A model generated the notes under the pieces. The model was given only the letters and a program-made list of their open reading frames with translations, was not told the DNA's origin and searched no databases. This document shows, piece by piece, positions 6,093 through 14,031 of a stretch of 64,000 nucleotides of DNA. The position numbers and the translations under genes were made by a program. Positions within the stretch are counted from its first letter, which is position 1; every line of letters begins with the position of its first letter. Source of the stretch: a virus; the IMG/VR virus record IMGVR_UViG_3300024264_000015, positions 1-64,000 of that record. The stretch is one strand, 5' to 3'.

Positions 6093-6220
6093 TGAGAACA
6101 TTATCAAAAGTTCGTGATAGTATATGTGAGAATGGAGAGTTTTGCAACATGATTGCAAATGCAACTCTAGCGTGTGCCTTTGGAGGCATAATGGTGAATT
6201 CCATTGCCATTCTTACTTAA
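6092..6220 (+). CDS. Small membrane protein before the endolysin, 42 aa
   Basis: The frame starts on the hsp20 stop (TGATG overlap) and encodes 42 residues with one hydrophobic segment at about 21-41 (IANATLACAFGGIMVNSIAIL). Position just ahead of the endolysin allows a pinholin-like role, but the sequence alone cannot show it. A GC-rich hairpin follows. Confidence 0.5.
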   Translation: MRTLSKVRDSICENGEFCNMIANATLACAFGGIMVNSIAILT

Positions 6221-6237
6221 ACTGTCAGAATGTATTA

Positions 6238-6255
6238 GGGGAGCTTTGGCTCCCC
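6238..6255 (+). other. Seven-base perfect hairpin before the endolysin gene
   Basis: GGGGAGC (6238-6244) pairs with GCTCCCC (6249-6255) around TTTG. No T run follows, so it is not a standard terminator. It ends about 8 bases before the endolysin ribosome binding site (AAAGGA) and may protect or regulate that message. Confidence 0.55.
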
Positions 6256-6272
6256 AACCTATAAAGGAAAAT

Positions 6273-6716
6273 ATGAAAATATCAGAAGAAGGAAAAAGTT
6301 TAATTAAAAAATTTGAAGGCTGTGAATTAGAAGCATATAAGTGTGCTGCTGGTGTGTGGACTATTGGTTATGGTCACATCAAAACAGCTGTAGAGGGAAT
6401 GAAAATCGACCAAGCAACAGCAGATGAATTGTTTGATGAGGAAATAGTAGAGTATGAAAACTATGTGAACACAGCAGTATCTGTTCCACTATCTCAGAAT
6501 CAATTCGATGCAATTGTGTCTTGGGTGTTCAATCTCGGTAATGGCAACCTTCAAGCTTCAACTATGTTGAAAGTCCTCAACTCTGGCGACCATGCCGGAG
6601 TACCAGCTCAAATCAAAAGGTGGAACAAAGCTGGTGGTAAAGTACTAGAAGGACTCATTAGAAGAAGGGAAGCAGAAGCATTACTTTACGAAGGTAACGA
6701 GTGGAGCCATATCTAA
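6273..6716 (+). CDS. Endolysin, GH24 lysozyme (muramidase)
   Basis: A 147-residue glycoside hydrolase family 24 lysozyme that cleaves the glycan of peptidoglycan. The catalytic set fits E15-x8-C24-x5-T30 in KKFEGCELEAYKCAAGVWTIGYGH: Glu, then Cys where T4 lysozyme has Asp, then Thr. The Cys form is common in lambdoid-type enzymes. There is no signal peptide or SAR anchor, so a holin should be needed for release. The start is ATG 6273 with AAAGGA upstream; an earlier in-frame codon at 6204 would overlap the previous gene and the hairpin. Confidence 0.9.
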   Translation: MKISEEGKSLIKKFEGCELEAYKCAAGVWTIGYGHIKTAVEGMKIDQATADELFDEEIVEYENYVNTAVSVPLSQNQFDAIVSWVFNLGNGNLQASTMLKVLNSGDHAGVPAQIKRWNKAGGKVLEGLIRRREAEALLYEGNEWSHI

Positions 6717-7312
6717 ACTGGTTAGTAGATTATACTGACGAAGTATGGATGAATGGAAAAGTAATTCGTAGGGATTACTCAACCACTTTACCAAGAGGGA
6801 AGGAAATACTAAGTGAATTACTTAGCGTATTTCCCAATGTGATTTATGATGAAATAAATATTATTGGGAAGTATGATGGATATAGAAAACCTTATAAAGA
6901 ACCTAGTATTAGTTTATACAGATATGGTAAAAGACCTCCACTAGAAGAATATGGAATAGAAGGAGTGGGTTTAAATAGACCTTTACATTATGGACTTAAG
7001 TATGGACTAAATAGTAAGGAAATAATACTAAAAATACTAGTCAAACACCTAAAAACAAGTATAAAACTACCCAAACATTCAGAAGTTTGGTGCTATAGTA
7101 GAACTTATAGTAAAGAACAAGAGTATAATCAAAGTGATATATTTATAAAAACACATCACCACTACGAAGTAAGAAAATGGTGTGATGAAATGGGTATAGA
7201 ATACCCACACTCAATAAGTATGAGACCTTGGTGTTATGGAATACTGTTTAATAGAGATACTGATAAAGTAGTATCAATTAAAGGATATATAAAATATTAT
7301 GCAAGAATTTAG
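6701..7312 (+). CDS. Hypothetical protein, 203 aa
   Basis: GTG at 6701 with GAAGG upstream is the chosen start, overlapping the endolysin end by 16 bases; ATG 6749 is an alternative. The product is rich in Tyr, Lys and Gly, with the stretch VFPNVIYDEINIIGKYDGYRKP. No family is recognised. It lies between the endolysin and the spanin pair, so it may act in lysis, but nothing in it shows this. Confidence 0.6.
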   Translation: MEPYLNWLVDYTDEVWMNGKVIRRDYSTTLPRGKEILSELLSVFPNVIYDEINIIGKYDGYRKPYKEPSISLYRYGKRPPLEEYGIEGVGLNRPLHYGLKYGLNSKEIILKILVKHLKTSIKLPKHSEVWCYSRTYSKEQEYNQSDIFIKTHHHYEVRKWCDEMGIEYPHSISMRPWCYGILFNRDTDKVVSIKGYIKYYARI

Positions 7313-7538
7313 AGAAAAATTAAAAGAGTGGTGGAACTGGTTTAAGTCCCTGTTCATTACATATTATAAACTAGATGTTAGTTATAATCACACATGGGGC
7401 GACGCAGATGACCAGAGCTTTGTAGTTAAAAAATTCCACAAAAAACAAGAAAAATTCCTCTCATTCACTACACAAGATGGTGAGTTAGTAGAAATACGAG
7501 GTGCAGATGGATTAAACTATAGGATATCAGAACTATGA
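7299..7538 (+). CDS. Conserved phage hypothetical protein, 79 aa
   Basis: Starts with an amphipathic Trp-rich helix (EKLKEWWNWFKSLFITYYKL) followed by a small beta unit, VSYNHTWGDADDQSFVVKKF and LVEIRGADGLNYRI. I associate the HTWGDADD pattern with small proteins of marine phages. The N-terminal helix could lie on the membrane. The function is unknown. It overlaps the upstream gene by 14 bases and the i-spanin gene by ATGA. Confidence 0.65.
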   Translation: MQEFREKLKEWWNWFKSLFITYYKLDVSYNHTWGDADDQSFVVKKFHKKQEKFLSFTTQDGELVEIRGADGLNYRISEL

Positions 7539-7921
7539 ATCAATTAACAATAGGTGGATTGGTTGTATTAGGAGGTCTATGCTACTTTCTATACAGTCAG
7601 AATGAAACCTTAAAAGAAAACAATATTAAGTTAGAAAACGCAGTACAAGCCCAACAAGAGGCAATGGACACATTAAGAGAATCTTATGAAAAACAAGGTA
7701 AATCTTTAATGAATATGTCTAGAAGAAACTCAGAAATAGAAGCTGAGAAAGCAGAGTACCTTGCAATATTTAGCAGACACAATTTAGATATGTTAGCATT
7801 GAAAAAGCCTGGACTTATGTCAAACAGGTTCAACAATGGTAGTGAAAAAGTGATGGAGGGAATGGAAGATGATACAGAAAAGTTATACGAGCTTACTGTG
7901 CCTAGCACTGACGATAAGTAG
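7535..7921 (+). CDS. Inner-membrane spanin (Rz-like)
   Basis: A 128-residue protein with an N-terminal membrane anchor (residues 5-20, TIGGLVVLGGLCYFLY) followed by a long charged coiled coil in the periplasm (about 25-90). This is the i-spanin plan: with a lipoprotein partner it fuses inner and outer membranes in the last step of lysis. The next gene, a lipoprotein, begins inside its 3' end in another frame, the usual Rz/Rz1 layout. Confidence 0.75.
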   Translation: MNQLTIGGLVVLGGLCYFLYSQNETLKENNIKLENAVQAQQEAMDTLRESYEKQGKSLMNMSRRNSEIEAEKAEYLAIFSRHNLDMLALKKPGLMSNRFNNGSEKVMEGMEDDTEKLYELTVPSTDDK

Positions 7922-8354
7922 TTGTAGTTTACTTCCTACTAAGAAAGTAGAGATAGTATCTAAACCACTAGAAATTGATATAATGCAACCAGACTTACCC
8001 CGACCACTAGAACTTACAGCTCCTAAATGGTGGGTAGTATCAGAAGCAAGGATAACAAATCCTTGTATCAAAAGAGTGCAAGATGATGGCAGTATGAAAA
8101 GACCTAAATCTTGTCTCAAAGAAGATACAGAAAATCCAGATTGGCCTGAAGGTTATACCTACCTAGACCAGTTTTTGGATGAAATGAAAGAACAAAACAA
8201 TGGAGAAGTACTTTTTGTAGGAACAACCATTGGAGATTATAAAGTCATGTCAGAAGATATGCAAGAGTTAAAAAGGTACATCAATCAACTAGGAGAAGTA
8301 GTAATATACTATCGAACAGTTACAGCTCCAAGCGAGATAAAAGATGAGAAATGA
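7869..8354 (+). CDS. Outer-membrane lipoprotein spanin (Rz1-like)
   Basis: The first 20 residues form a lipoprotein signal: MIQKSYTSLLCLALTISSCS, with a lipobox ending at the Cys (ISSC). It overlaps the i-spanin gene by 53 bases in a shifted frame. The mature part, about 140 residues, is longer than usual Rz1 proteins. It has a proline stretch (DLPRPLELTAPKWWV) and a C-terminal helical part, so extra function is possible. Identification rests on lipobox and arrangement. Confidence 0.7.
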   Translation: MIQKSYTSLLCLALTISSCSLLPTKKVEIVSKPLEIDIMQPDLPRPLELTAPKWWVVSEARITNPCIKRVQDDGSMKRPKSCLKEDTENPDWPEGYTYLDQFLDEMKEQNNGEVLFVGTTIGDYKVMSEDMQELKRYINQLGEVVIYYRTVTAPSEIKDEK

Positions 8355-9121
8355 TAAAACAAGTAAATGTTCAAAATTATAGACTATTACAACATTGTGA
8401 TGTAATGGTAGAGAGGTTATTAAAATTACCTCAAACTTTTAAATCAGTACCAATGCCAAATAATAGTTTTCATAGACTTAGAGAGCTTATGGCAGTTAAT
8501 GATGGTAGAATAGAAGAAACTAATACTAATGATTATGCAGATAGAATTGGTTATACTGTAAAAACTAACAAGGAACAAGCTAATTTTAATTTTACCTATC
8601 CTTGGGCTAGACCTATTAGAGATTATGCTAAGTATAAATTTATACAGTACTTTAACGAAGAACTTTTAACAGGCAGTTGGTATTGGGATAGCTATGAAGT
8701 ACAACCTCCTAAGTATGGATGGACTGCTTGGCACAGCTCAAAGAATAAACCTAGATATTTTATAAGATTCATTTGGAACAGTGGAGAAGGTTATACAACT
8801 TATGTAGAGAATGGTAAGTCTACAAAAATAAACGACAGACATGAGACTAACCCAGGAATGACAAATTGGACAGTTTTAGCAGGAACTCTTGATGGAAACC
8901 AATGGTTATCTGATAGAAATTTAGGAGATTATCCGAGAATAGTACTCGATATGTCAATTGCTAGTACAAAACATGATGAATTTAATGAAGCTGTTGATTT
9001 GCTAGAGCAATATGTAGAAGAAATTATGACAATGGTGCCTGAAAACAGAGAATTAGAAACTCCAATATTTACTGTTCAAGAAGAAGAAAACCAATATAGA
9101 ATACCTGCACAACCAAAATAA
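8351..9121 (+). CDS. Hypothetical protein with oxygenase-like sandwich pattern, 256 aa
   Basis: The middle (about residues 115-210) reads like a double-stranded beta-helix: GWTAWHSSKNKPRYFIRFIWNS, then WTVLAGTLDG and YPRIVLDMSI, as in 2-oxoglutarate oxygenase folds. I do not see the H-x-D iron pair, so it may be a degenerate or different cupin-like protein. It starts by ATGA overlap with the spanin gene, which could place it in the lysis or particle-assembly set. The function is unknown. Confidence 0.5.
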   Translation: MIKQVNVQNYRLLQHCDVMVERLLKLPQTFKSVPMPNNSFHRLRELMAVNDGRIEETNTNDYADRIGYTVKTNKEQANFNFTYPWARPIRDYAKYKFIQYFNEELLTGSWYWDSYEVQPPKYGWTAWHSSKNKPRYFIRFIWNSGEGYTTYVENGKSTKINDRHETNPGMTNWTVLAGTLDGNQWLSDRNLGDYPRIVLDMSIASTKHDEFNEAVDLLEQYVEEIMTMVPENRELETPIFTVQEEENQYRIPAQPK

Positions 9122-9300
9122 TGTTTAAACATTTATTTCAAATGCTCAAGTGGAAAAAAGAAATGCAGAAACAAGCAGATTGGTTTGATGAAAACGAACC
9201 AGCACAAGCAAGATTTGAAGAAAACGAAGATTGGTTAGAAGAATTAGAAGATAGAATAATTAAACTGGAAGAATTTAATGGCAAAAACAACACTAGATGA
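9121..9300 (+). CDS. Small acidic helical protein, 59 aa
   Basis: Starts on the upstream stop (TAATG) and ends at TGA 9298-9300, overlapping the next gene by 23 bases. It begins MFKHLFQMLKWKKEMQ and continues as an acidic helix (FEENEDWLEELEDRIIKLEE), probably a coiled coil. Unrecognised. Confidence 0.55.
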   Translation: MFKHLFQMLKWKKEMQKQADWFDENEPAQARFEENEDWLEELEDRIIKLEEFNGKNNTR

Positions 9301-9994
9301 CTTACTCACACATGACGTCAATGGCGAAGTAGAAACCTTGCCTGAGATAGAGAAGAAAAGAAAAGAATATCCTCGCAGTGCTGGTCCAGGAAGCCCTGCT
9401 CAAGAAGTTGTCTCATTATACAGAGACATAGCTAAGATTTTTAAGAGTACTACATACTTAAATTTAGGACAAAGAAATCCTGATTTTATACATGGAGACT
9501 CTTTTCAAATATACTACTCCCACCCAAACTATAAAAGCACCCCCTATATTTCAAGTTATCCTCCTATAAAGAAAGCGATAAAAAGTATATTATGGGCTTG
9601 TAATATGCAAAACCAACAACCCGCTTCAGAGTTAGAAGAACCTTTAGTAAGAAGTGCTAGACTGAATAATTATGATAGACCTATGAGAATAGAAGTTATA
9701 AAATTATATAAAGATGTAACAGTCACAGTACCTAAGAAAAGAAAATCAGCTATATTTTTATTAGAAGGAGATATATGGGTACTTACATCTAAAACCAGTA
9801 GTGTCGAACAAATGCTGTATATATCAGATATAAGACATGGTGAACAAGGGTTATGGTTAAAAGCTCTGCGAGAAAGAGAAATGTTCCCTAGAAGAATATT
9901 AGGAGAAAACACAGGCGTACTTACAGGAAATATATTAAAAACTACCATAGTACCAGAAAAAGACTCATCAATAGTAGTGGTAGATTATGCTTAA
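9278..9994 (+). CDS. Hypothetical protein, 238 aa
   Basis: A soluble alpha/beta protein with no recognised motif. The first 45 residues look disordered and charged, with a GPGSPAQEVV turn, followed by a globular part and a C-terminal region rich in Ile, Val and Thr. It overlaps its neighbours by 23 and 8 bases. It stands directly before a glycosyltransferase, which gives no proof of a link. Confidence 0.6.
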   Translation: MAKTTLDDLLTHDVNGEVETLPEIEKKRKEYPRSAGPGSPAQEVVSLYRDIAKIFKSTTYLNLGQRNPDFIHGDSFQIYYSHPNYKSTPYISSYPPIKKAIKSILWACNMQNQQPASELEEPLVRSARLNNYDRPMRIEVIKLYKDVTVTVPKKRKSAIFLLEGDIWVLTSKTSSVEQMLYISDIRHGEQGLWLKALREREMFPRRILGENTGVLTGNILKTTIVPEKDSSIVVVDYA

Positions 9995-10742
9995 AATATT
10001 TATAGGAACAAGCGAACACCAAGACACAGCAGCAGAAAGGGTGCTTGTGTATTCATTACATAGAAATACTAATTATAACTTAGATATAACATTTTTAAGA
10101 CCTAGTATGTTTCCTGATTGGGATAGAAGTACTTGGGGTACTCCTTTTTCATACTTTAGGTATGCTATACCAGAGTTGTGTAATTGGAAAGGCAAAGCTA
10201 TATACATGGATGTAGACCAATTAAATTTTAGAAATATAGGAGACTTGTGGAATACAGATTTAGAAGGAAAGCCTTTTGGTATGTGCTGGGAAGCGGATAA
10301 CTGGAATGGTGGAAAGCATAGAGGAACACCTCTTGAGAGAGGTTGGTATTCTGATAGCGTAATGGTAATAGATTGTGAAAAAGCAAAAGAGTGGGTAGAT
10401 GAGATACATCATATTAGAGATATAAATAATGTAGGCGACACTTACAAGTATGTATTTTTTGCTAAGTGCGGAGCTCCCTACAAAGAAAAAGCAACTATGA
10501 TACATGAGATAGATGCAAGGTGGAATAGTTTTGATGGAACAAATACTAGCATTGCTGGTGCAAATACACACTATGATATACAGGATATATGGCATGTACA
10601 CTTTACAGGATTAAGTTATCAGCCGTGGCATCCAAATTACATCTATTCTCTAAAAGGAACTCATGAAAGAAGCGACATAACAAATGTTTGGTGGAAATAT
10701 CACAAGATTATAAATGATGAGTTATTATTAAATGAGATTTGA
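9987..10742 (+). CDS. Glycosyltransferase, GT8-like
   Basis: A 251-residue GT-A fold enzyme. It opens MLKIFIGTSEHQDTAAERVL, and the metal-binding D-x-D is in KAIYMDVDQLNF. A later IWHVHFTG histidine stretch matches GT8-type metal sites. It should transfer a sugar from a nucleotide donor to a glycan or protein. A second GT8-like gene lies at 45337. It overlaps the cupin-type oxygenase gene by 11 bases. Acceptor and sugar are unknown. Confidence 0.75.
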   Translation: MLKIFIGTSEHQDTAAERVLVYSLHRNTNYNLDITFLRPSMFPDWDRSTWGTPFSYFRYAIPELCNWKGKAIYMDVDQLNFRNIGDLWNTDLEGKPFGMCWEADNWNGGKHRGTPLERGWYSDSVMVIDCEKAKEWVDEIHHIRDINNVGDTYKYVFFAKCGAPYKEKATMIHEIDARWNSFDGTNTSIAGANTHYDIQDIWHVHFTGLSYQPWHPNYIYSLKGTHERSDITNVWWKYHKIINDELLLNEI

Positions 10743-11421
10743 AGAGCTACTAAGCCCCATCGGGGTAGAAAAGTTTTATAAAGAACTTAAACATAAGAAG
10801 GCATTTTATATCAAGTCAGATAAAAATATCTTTGAAAATTATTTTAGTTGGGAAGAACTAGATAATTATATGAATCAAAATAAGATTGGTGCATGGGACA
10901 GAACTCCACAATTACAAATGGTTATGCCAAGTGGTAGAAAGTGGTGTAAGAAAAAGTCCCAAAAGAAAAGAAGTAGAAAAGAAATATTTGATTTATGGAA
11001 TCAAGGCAGTAGCATGATACTTACATTGAGTGAGTTCTTAAATGAAACCATGTGGAAACAATGTCAAGAGTTTGAAAAACATTATGGAGTTGGGCAGGCA
11101 AACATATATTGCAGTAAGCAAGCAAAAGCTAAGACCTTTCCAATCCATGCAGATAGTACCGATAACTTTCTCTTTCATGTAAGAGGAAAAATTCGTTGGT
11201 ACATATATAAAGAGTTCGTAACTGATAACTATCACCCCAAAGAAGAGGAGGTAACTGTCAGTCGAATAATAGAGCTGGACGAAGGTGATTTTCTTTACAT
11301 TCCGAAAGGTCTATTTCATAGGGTAGAAACCCTAAGTCCAAGAATATCAATTAGTTTTCACTTTCGAGAGAAAGGAGACAAACCTTACATAAGAAATGAT
11401 TGGTATGATTGGAAGCCGTAG
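10732..11421 (+). CDS. JmjC/cupin-4-type 2-oxoglutarate oxygenase
   Basis: A 229-residue protein with a cupin-4/JmjC core: H139-A-D141 (FPIHADSTDNFLFHVRG), then GDFLYIPKGLFHRVETL giving the distal H196. Bacterial relatives such as YcfD hydroxylate ribosomal protein uL16, while others act on nucleic acids or small molecules. The target here cannot be told. It is coupled to a glycosyltransferase upstream. Together with the oxygenases at 4305, 4801, 13080 and 30317 it makes a set of five. Confidence 0.75.
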   Translation: MRFEELLSPIGVEKFYKELKHKKAFYIKSDKNIFENYFSWEELDNYMNQNKIGAWDRTPQLQMVMPSGRKWCKKKSQKKRSRKEIFDLWNQGSSMILTLSEFLNETMWKQCQEFEKHYGVGQANIYCSKQAKAKTFPIHADSTDNFLFHVRGKIRWYIYKEFVTDNYHPKEEEVTVSRIIELDEGDFLYIPKGLFHRVETLSPRISISFHFREKGDKPYIRNDWYDWKP

Positions 11422-11430
11422 GAGAACAAT

Positions 11431-11802
11431 ATGGCAGACGAACGATTCAGTGGAGATATGTCAAGGAATGAAGTAGAAATAGACCTTAATAAGTTTATGG
11501 AACTCGTTACTGAAAACAGTAATCTGAAAGCTGAAATATTAAAGTTAGAAAACGATAAAGAACCTGAGAATCCGTGGCAACGCTGGATTTGGCTATCTTC
11601 AATGATAGACGCTTGGAGAATCTTCCCCCGTTTATTTCTAACTGTGTACATTGTACTACTCTATAAATGTACAATATGGTTTATGGATTTACCAGACCCT
11701 TCAATGGAACAATCAGGTTTGATTAGTATTGTTGTTGGTGCAGGTGCGGCTTGGTTTGGTCTTTACGCTGGTACAGCAAAGGACAAAATTAACGGCAAGT
11801 AA
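11431..11802 (+). CDS. Holin-like membrane protein, 123 aa
   Basis: A TAGGAG site precedes the ATG. Residues 1-45 are acidic and helical. Two membrane segments follow, at about 69-88 (FPRLFLTVYIVLLYKCTIWF) and 95-115 (GLISIVVGAGAAWFGLYAG), with a short basic tail. I have seen this LPDPSMEQSGL/VVGAGAAWFGLY pattern in marine phages called holins. It ends the hsp20-lysis operon, which supports a role in releasing the endolysin. A holin call is likely but not proven. Confidence 0.6.
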   Translation: MADERFSGDMSRNEVEIDLNKFMELVTENSNLKAEILKLENDKEPENPWQRWIWLSSMIDAWRIFPRLFLTVYIVLLYKCTIWFMDLPDPSMEQSGLISIVVGAGAAWFGLYAGTAKDKINGK

Positions 11803-11805
11803 ACC

Positions 11806-11910
11806 ATGGAGTCGATGTGGAAACACTATTGCAAGTGGGTACGTAATATAGTTTATGTACCCATTAGCATGAGGTGTCCATATTGTAAGAAATCAGAAAA
11901 TAATACTTGA
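11806..11910 (+). CDS. Possible small CPYC protein, 34 aa
   Basis: A 34-codon frame with two ATGs near its start, a central hydrophobic stretch (VRNIVYVPISM) and RCPYCKK near the end. Its TGA (11908-11910) lies inside the TTGACA box of the next promoter. The CxxC could bind zinc. There is no ribosome binding site, so the call is weak. Confidence 0.3.
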   Translation: MESMWKHYCKWVRNIVYVPISMRCPYCKKSENNT

Positions 11911-11935
11911 CATATGCTTATAATTTTAGTATAAT
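11907..11935 (+). promoter_or_regulatory. Sigma70-type promoter, TTGACA-17-TATAAT
   Basis: TTGACA (11907-11912), 17 bases, TATAAT (11930-11935). The next ATG (11942) is six bases after the -10 box. Confidence 0.9.
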
Positions 11936-11941
11936 ATACAT

Positions 11942-12100
11942 ATGAAAAATACAGAATACAACGAACACAAAACAGTTAATATGTGGAACTCAGAAACAAA
12001 AGAGTTTGAAACATACCATTACGGAGAGTGCAAACACTGTGGGACATCAATACAGTCAGACAATGGCGAATGTCCTCAGTATAAATGCTGGATTGCGTAA
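11942..12100 (+). CDS. Leaderless small cysteine-rich protein, 52 aa
   Basis: The ATG is six bases after TATAAT, so the message should be leaderless. The 52-residue product has a zinc-ribbon-like layout: C30-x2-C33 (GECKHCG) and C44-x4-C49 (GECPQYKCW), with histidines nearby. It may be a small zinc protein that binds nucleic acid or protein. The stop overlaps the next start as TAATG, so the pair is coupled. Confidence 0.65.
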   Translation: MKNTEYNEHKTVNMWNSETKEFETYHYGECKHCGTSIQSDNGECPQYKCWIA

Positions 12101-12699
12101 TGAATTTATTTTATTTAGATGAAAACCTAGACAAGTGCGCAGAGTATCATGTCGACAAGCACATAGTAAAGATGCCTCTCGAGGCAGCACAACTCTTATG
12201 TACTGCGATATGGATTGATGCCAAACTAGGTTTTGTACCCCGTGCGCTTGACAAGGACGAACGTGAGGTACTAAATAGTGAGAAAGCCAAGATTAAGCAC
12301 CTACCGCTTGACCAGCGACCGCTCACGCCATACCTACCGATGATGTATAATCATCCGTGTACGATATGGGTAAGGTCGAGCTTGGATAACTTTGAGTGGA
12401 CTCATTGTTACGCTAACGCGTTAAATGATGAGTACCACTATCGTTATGGCAAACAACACAAATCTATAGTAGAAGTAGTAAACAAACTACCTGAGCCAAA
12501 GAATATGCCCAGACTAGGATTTACAGAATTTGGATTGGCAATGCCAGATGAGTTGAAAGACTACGATAATCCTATACAGAGTTATCGAGATTATTATCAT
12601 CTTGACAAAGCTACATTTGCAGCATGGTCTCACAGAGACAAGCCTCATTGGTGGAATGAAGATTACGCCGATTATGAGGAGAGAATAACAGCAAAATGA
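12100..12699 (+). CDS. Pyrimidine-dimer DNA glycosylase-like protein (Pyr_excise family)
   Basis: A 199-residue protein of the family related to T4 endonuclease V, which excises UV-made pyrimidine dimers. Features are MNLFYLDENLDKCAEYHVDKHIVKMPLEAAQLL at the N-terminus, then MYNHPCTIWVRSSLDNFEWT and ALNDEYHYRYGKQHKS. The catalytic role is from the family; in these longer members activity has rarely been tested. The start is ATG 12100, sharing its A with the upstream stop; an earlier codon at 12085 would break that pattern. Confidence 0.65.
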   Translation: MNLFYLDENLDKCAEYHVDKHIVKMPLEAAQLLCTAIWIDAKLGFVPRALDKDEREVLNSEKAKIKHLPLDQRPLTPYLPMMYNHPCTIWVRSSLDNFEWTHCYANALNDEYHYRYGKQHKSIVEVVNKLPEPKNMPRLGFTEFGLAMPDELKDYDNPIQSYRDYYHLDKATFAAWSHRDKPHWWNEDYADYEERITAK

Positions 12700-12890
12700 T
12701 TAAGAAAGAAGCTGGAGGATATACCTTCACATTTAACGATGGCACTTCCGAGAAAGCTATGGAAGAAGCTATCAAAACATATTTAAAAAGAGGAAACTAC
12801 TTTAGAAATATCGTCATGCGAAAGTCTGATGGTAGCGAAGTACACCTAGGAAATGGAGTGAGAAAACATGGCAAAAGACACACCTCTTAG
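12696..12890 (+). CDS. Hypothetical protein, 64 aa
   Basis: A small basic protein with an initial beta unit (GGYTFTFNDGTSEKAMEEAIK) and a basic C-terminus ending KHGKRHTS. It overlaps the glycosylase-like gene by ATGA and the following gene by 23 bases. No family is recognised. Confidence 0.55.
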   Translation: MIKKEAGGYTFTFNDGTSEKAMEEAIKTYLKRGNYFRNIVMRKSDGSEVHLGNGVRKHGKRHTS

Positions 12891-13083
12891 TAAATTACTA
12901 GGAATAACAGACGAGCCACTAGAAACTATGTCTAAATCTGATATGCTTTTAAGTAATTTAGAAACACAACAAGCAAAGACTAGACAAGAGATACATTTAT
13001 TAGAAGAAGACTTAGCTGATAAGAAAGAGTATCTATTAAAAATAGTTGGTGGTATTGAAACTTTAAATGAATTACAAAAGTGA
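12868..13083 (+). CDS. Coiled-coil protein, 71 aa
   Basis: From residue 25 on, the protein is one helix with heptad-like Leu spacing (LSNLETQQAKTRQEIHLLEE), so it is probably a coiled coil. The N-terminus is short and loose. It is followed by an oxygenase that starts GTG on its stop (GTGA overlap). Unknown function. Confidence 0.55.
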   Translation: MAKDTPLSKLLGITDEPLETMSKSDMLLSNLETQQAKTRQEIHLLEEDLADKKEYLLKIVGGIETLNELQK

Positions 13084-13736
13084 GAATAGTAGTCCAAGAT
13101 AATTTCTACCCTGAACCTGATAAAGTGAGAGAACAGGCACTTGCTATGTTCTTTCACCCAGGTCAAATGGGTATGCAAACAAAGTTCCCAGGTCAGCGAA
13201 CTAGAGGAACATTCTCGAAAGAGAACAGGATATATGTTAGGAATAAATTATCACATATGTTAAATAGAAACATGATAAACTTTCCTCACAATACTAGCAA
13301 CGCTGCGTTTACACTAGGAACTATTAGAGATAAGTCTCCTCAAAATTGGATTCATCATGATGCAACCTATATGGACAGGGAGAATAGACTTGGAGGTACA
13401 GAGTATGCCGCAGTTATATATCTATCCCCTGAGCCAGACCCTACAGCGGGTACTGCATTTTTTAGAAGTAGAAAATCAAAAACAATTTGGAAAACAAAAG
13501 AAGTGACTTTTGATAACTCTACAGGATTTAAAGATGTTTGGAAAGGACACCCTAACTTTGATTTACATATGTTCTCAGCAAATATATACAATAGAGCATT
13601 AGTATACCCTGCAAGATATTGGCATGCGCCTTCAAATGCAGGTTGGGGTTATGACAAAAAGACAGGCAGACTTGTACAAGTTTGCTTTTTTATGGTAGAA
13701 AGAGGGGAGTATGATGACAGAATACAACAGCAATAA
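13080..13736 (+). CDS. 2-oxoglutarate/Fe(II) oxygenase, DUF6445-like
   Basis: A 218-residue oxygenase. The iron site is H92-x-D94 or H93 in NWIHHDATYMDR, distal H182 in YPARYWHAPS, and R197 (GRLVQVCFF) for 2-oxoglutarate. AAVIYLSP between them is typical of the DUF6445 group. The start is GTG, coupled to the upstream stop. The family's substrates are mostly unknown. Neighbours are a coiled-coil gene and a DUF3310 gene, which do not reveal the pathway. Confidence 0.75.
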   Translation: MRIVVQDNFYPEPDKVREQALAMFFHPGQMGMQTKFPGQRTRGTFSKENRIYVRNKLSHMLNRNMINFPHNTSNAAFTLGTIRDKSPQNWIHHDATYMDRENRLGGTEYAAVIYLSPEPDPTAGTAFFRSRKSKTIWKTKEVTFDNSTGFKDVWKGHPNFDLHMFSANIYNRALVYPARYWHAPSNAGWGYDKKTGRLVQVCFFMVERGEYDDRIQQQ

Positions 13737-14031
13737 GTTTAACGAGGACGAAGCACTCAAAACGCTTCAAACCTATATTGAATCCACGTACGGTGGACAT
13801 TATAGTATGAATAAAATACAGTCTACTGAGTTCATATTTGACGCAGGGCATGGAGAAAGTTTCTGTCTAGGAAACATAATAAAGTATGCACAGAGATATG
13901 GAAAGAAAGAAGGAAAGAACACAGCAGACTTATTAAAGATTTTACATTACGGAATAATTTTACTAGGGGCAACATATGAGAACGAAAAAACACGAAAATC
14001 TTACACAGGCAAATATAACCAAGGTAATTGA
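13711..14031 (+). CDS. DUF3310 protein, 106 aa
   Basis: The core matches DUF3310: QSTEFIFDAGHGESFCLGNIIKYAQRYGKKEGKNTADLLKILHYG, with the usual LGNxIKYxxRxGxK stretch. DUF3310 proteins are frequent in phages and are sometimes called nucleotide-kinase-like without proof. A GGGGAG site precedes the ATG, and both ends overlap neighbours (26 and 56 bases). Confidence 0.75.
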   Translation: MMTEYNSNKFNEDEALKTLQTYIESTYGGHYSMNKIQSTEFIFDAGHGESFCLGNIIKYAQRYGKKEGKNTADLLKILHYGIILLGATYENEKTRKSYTGKYNQGN

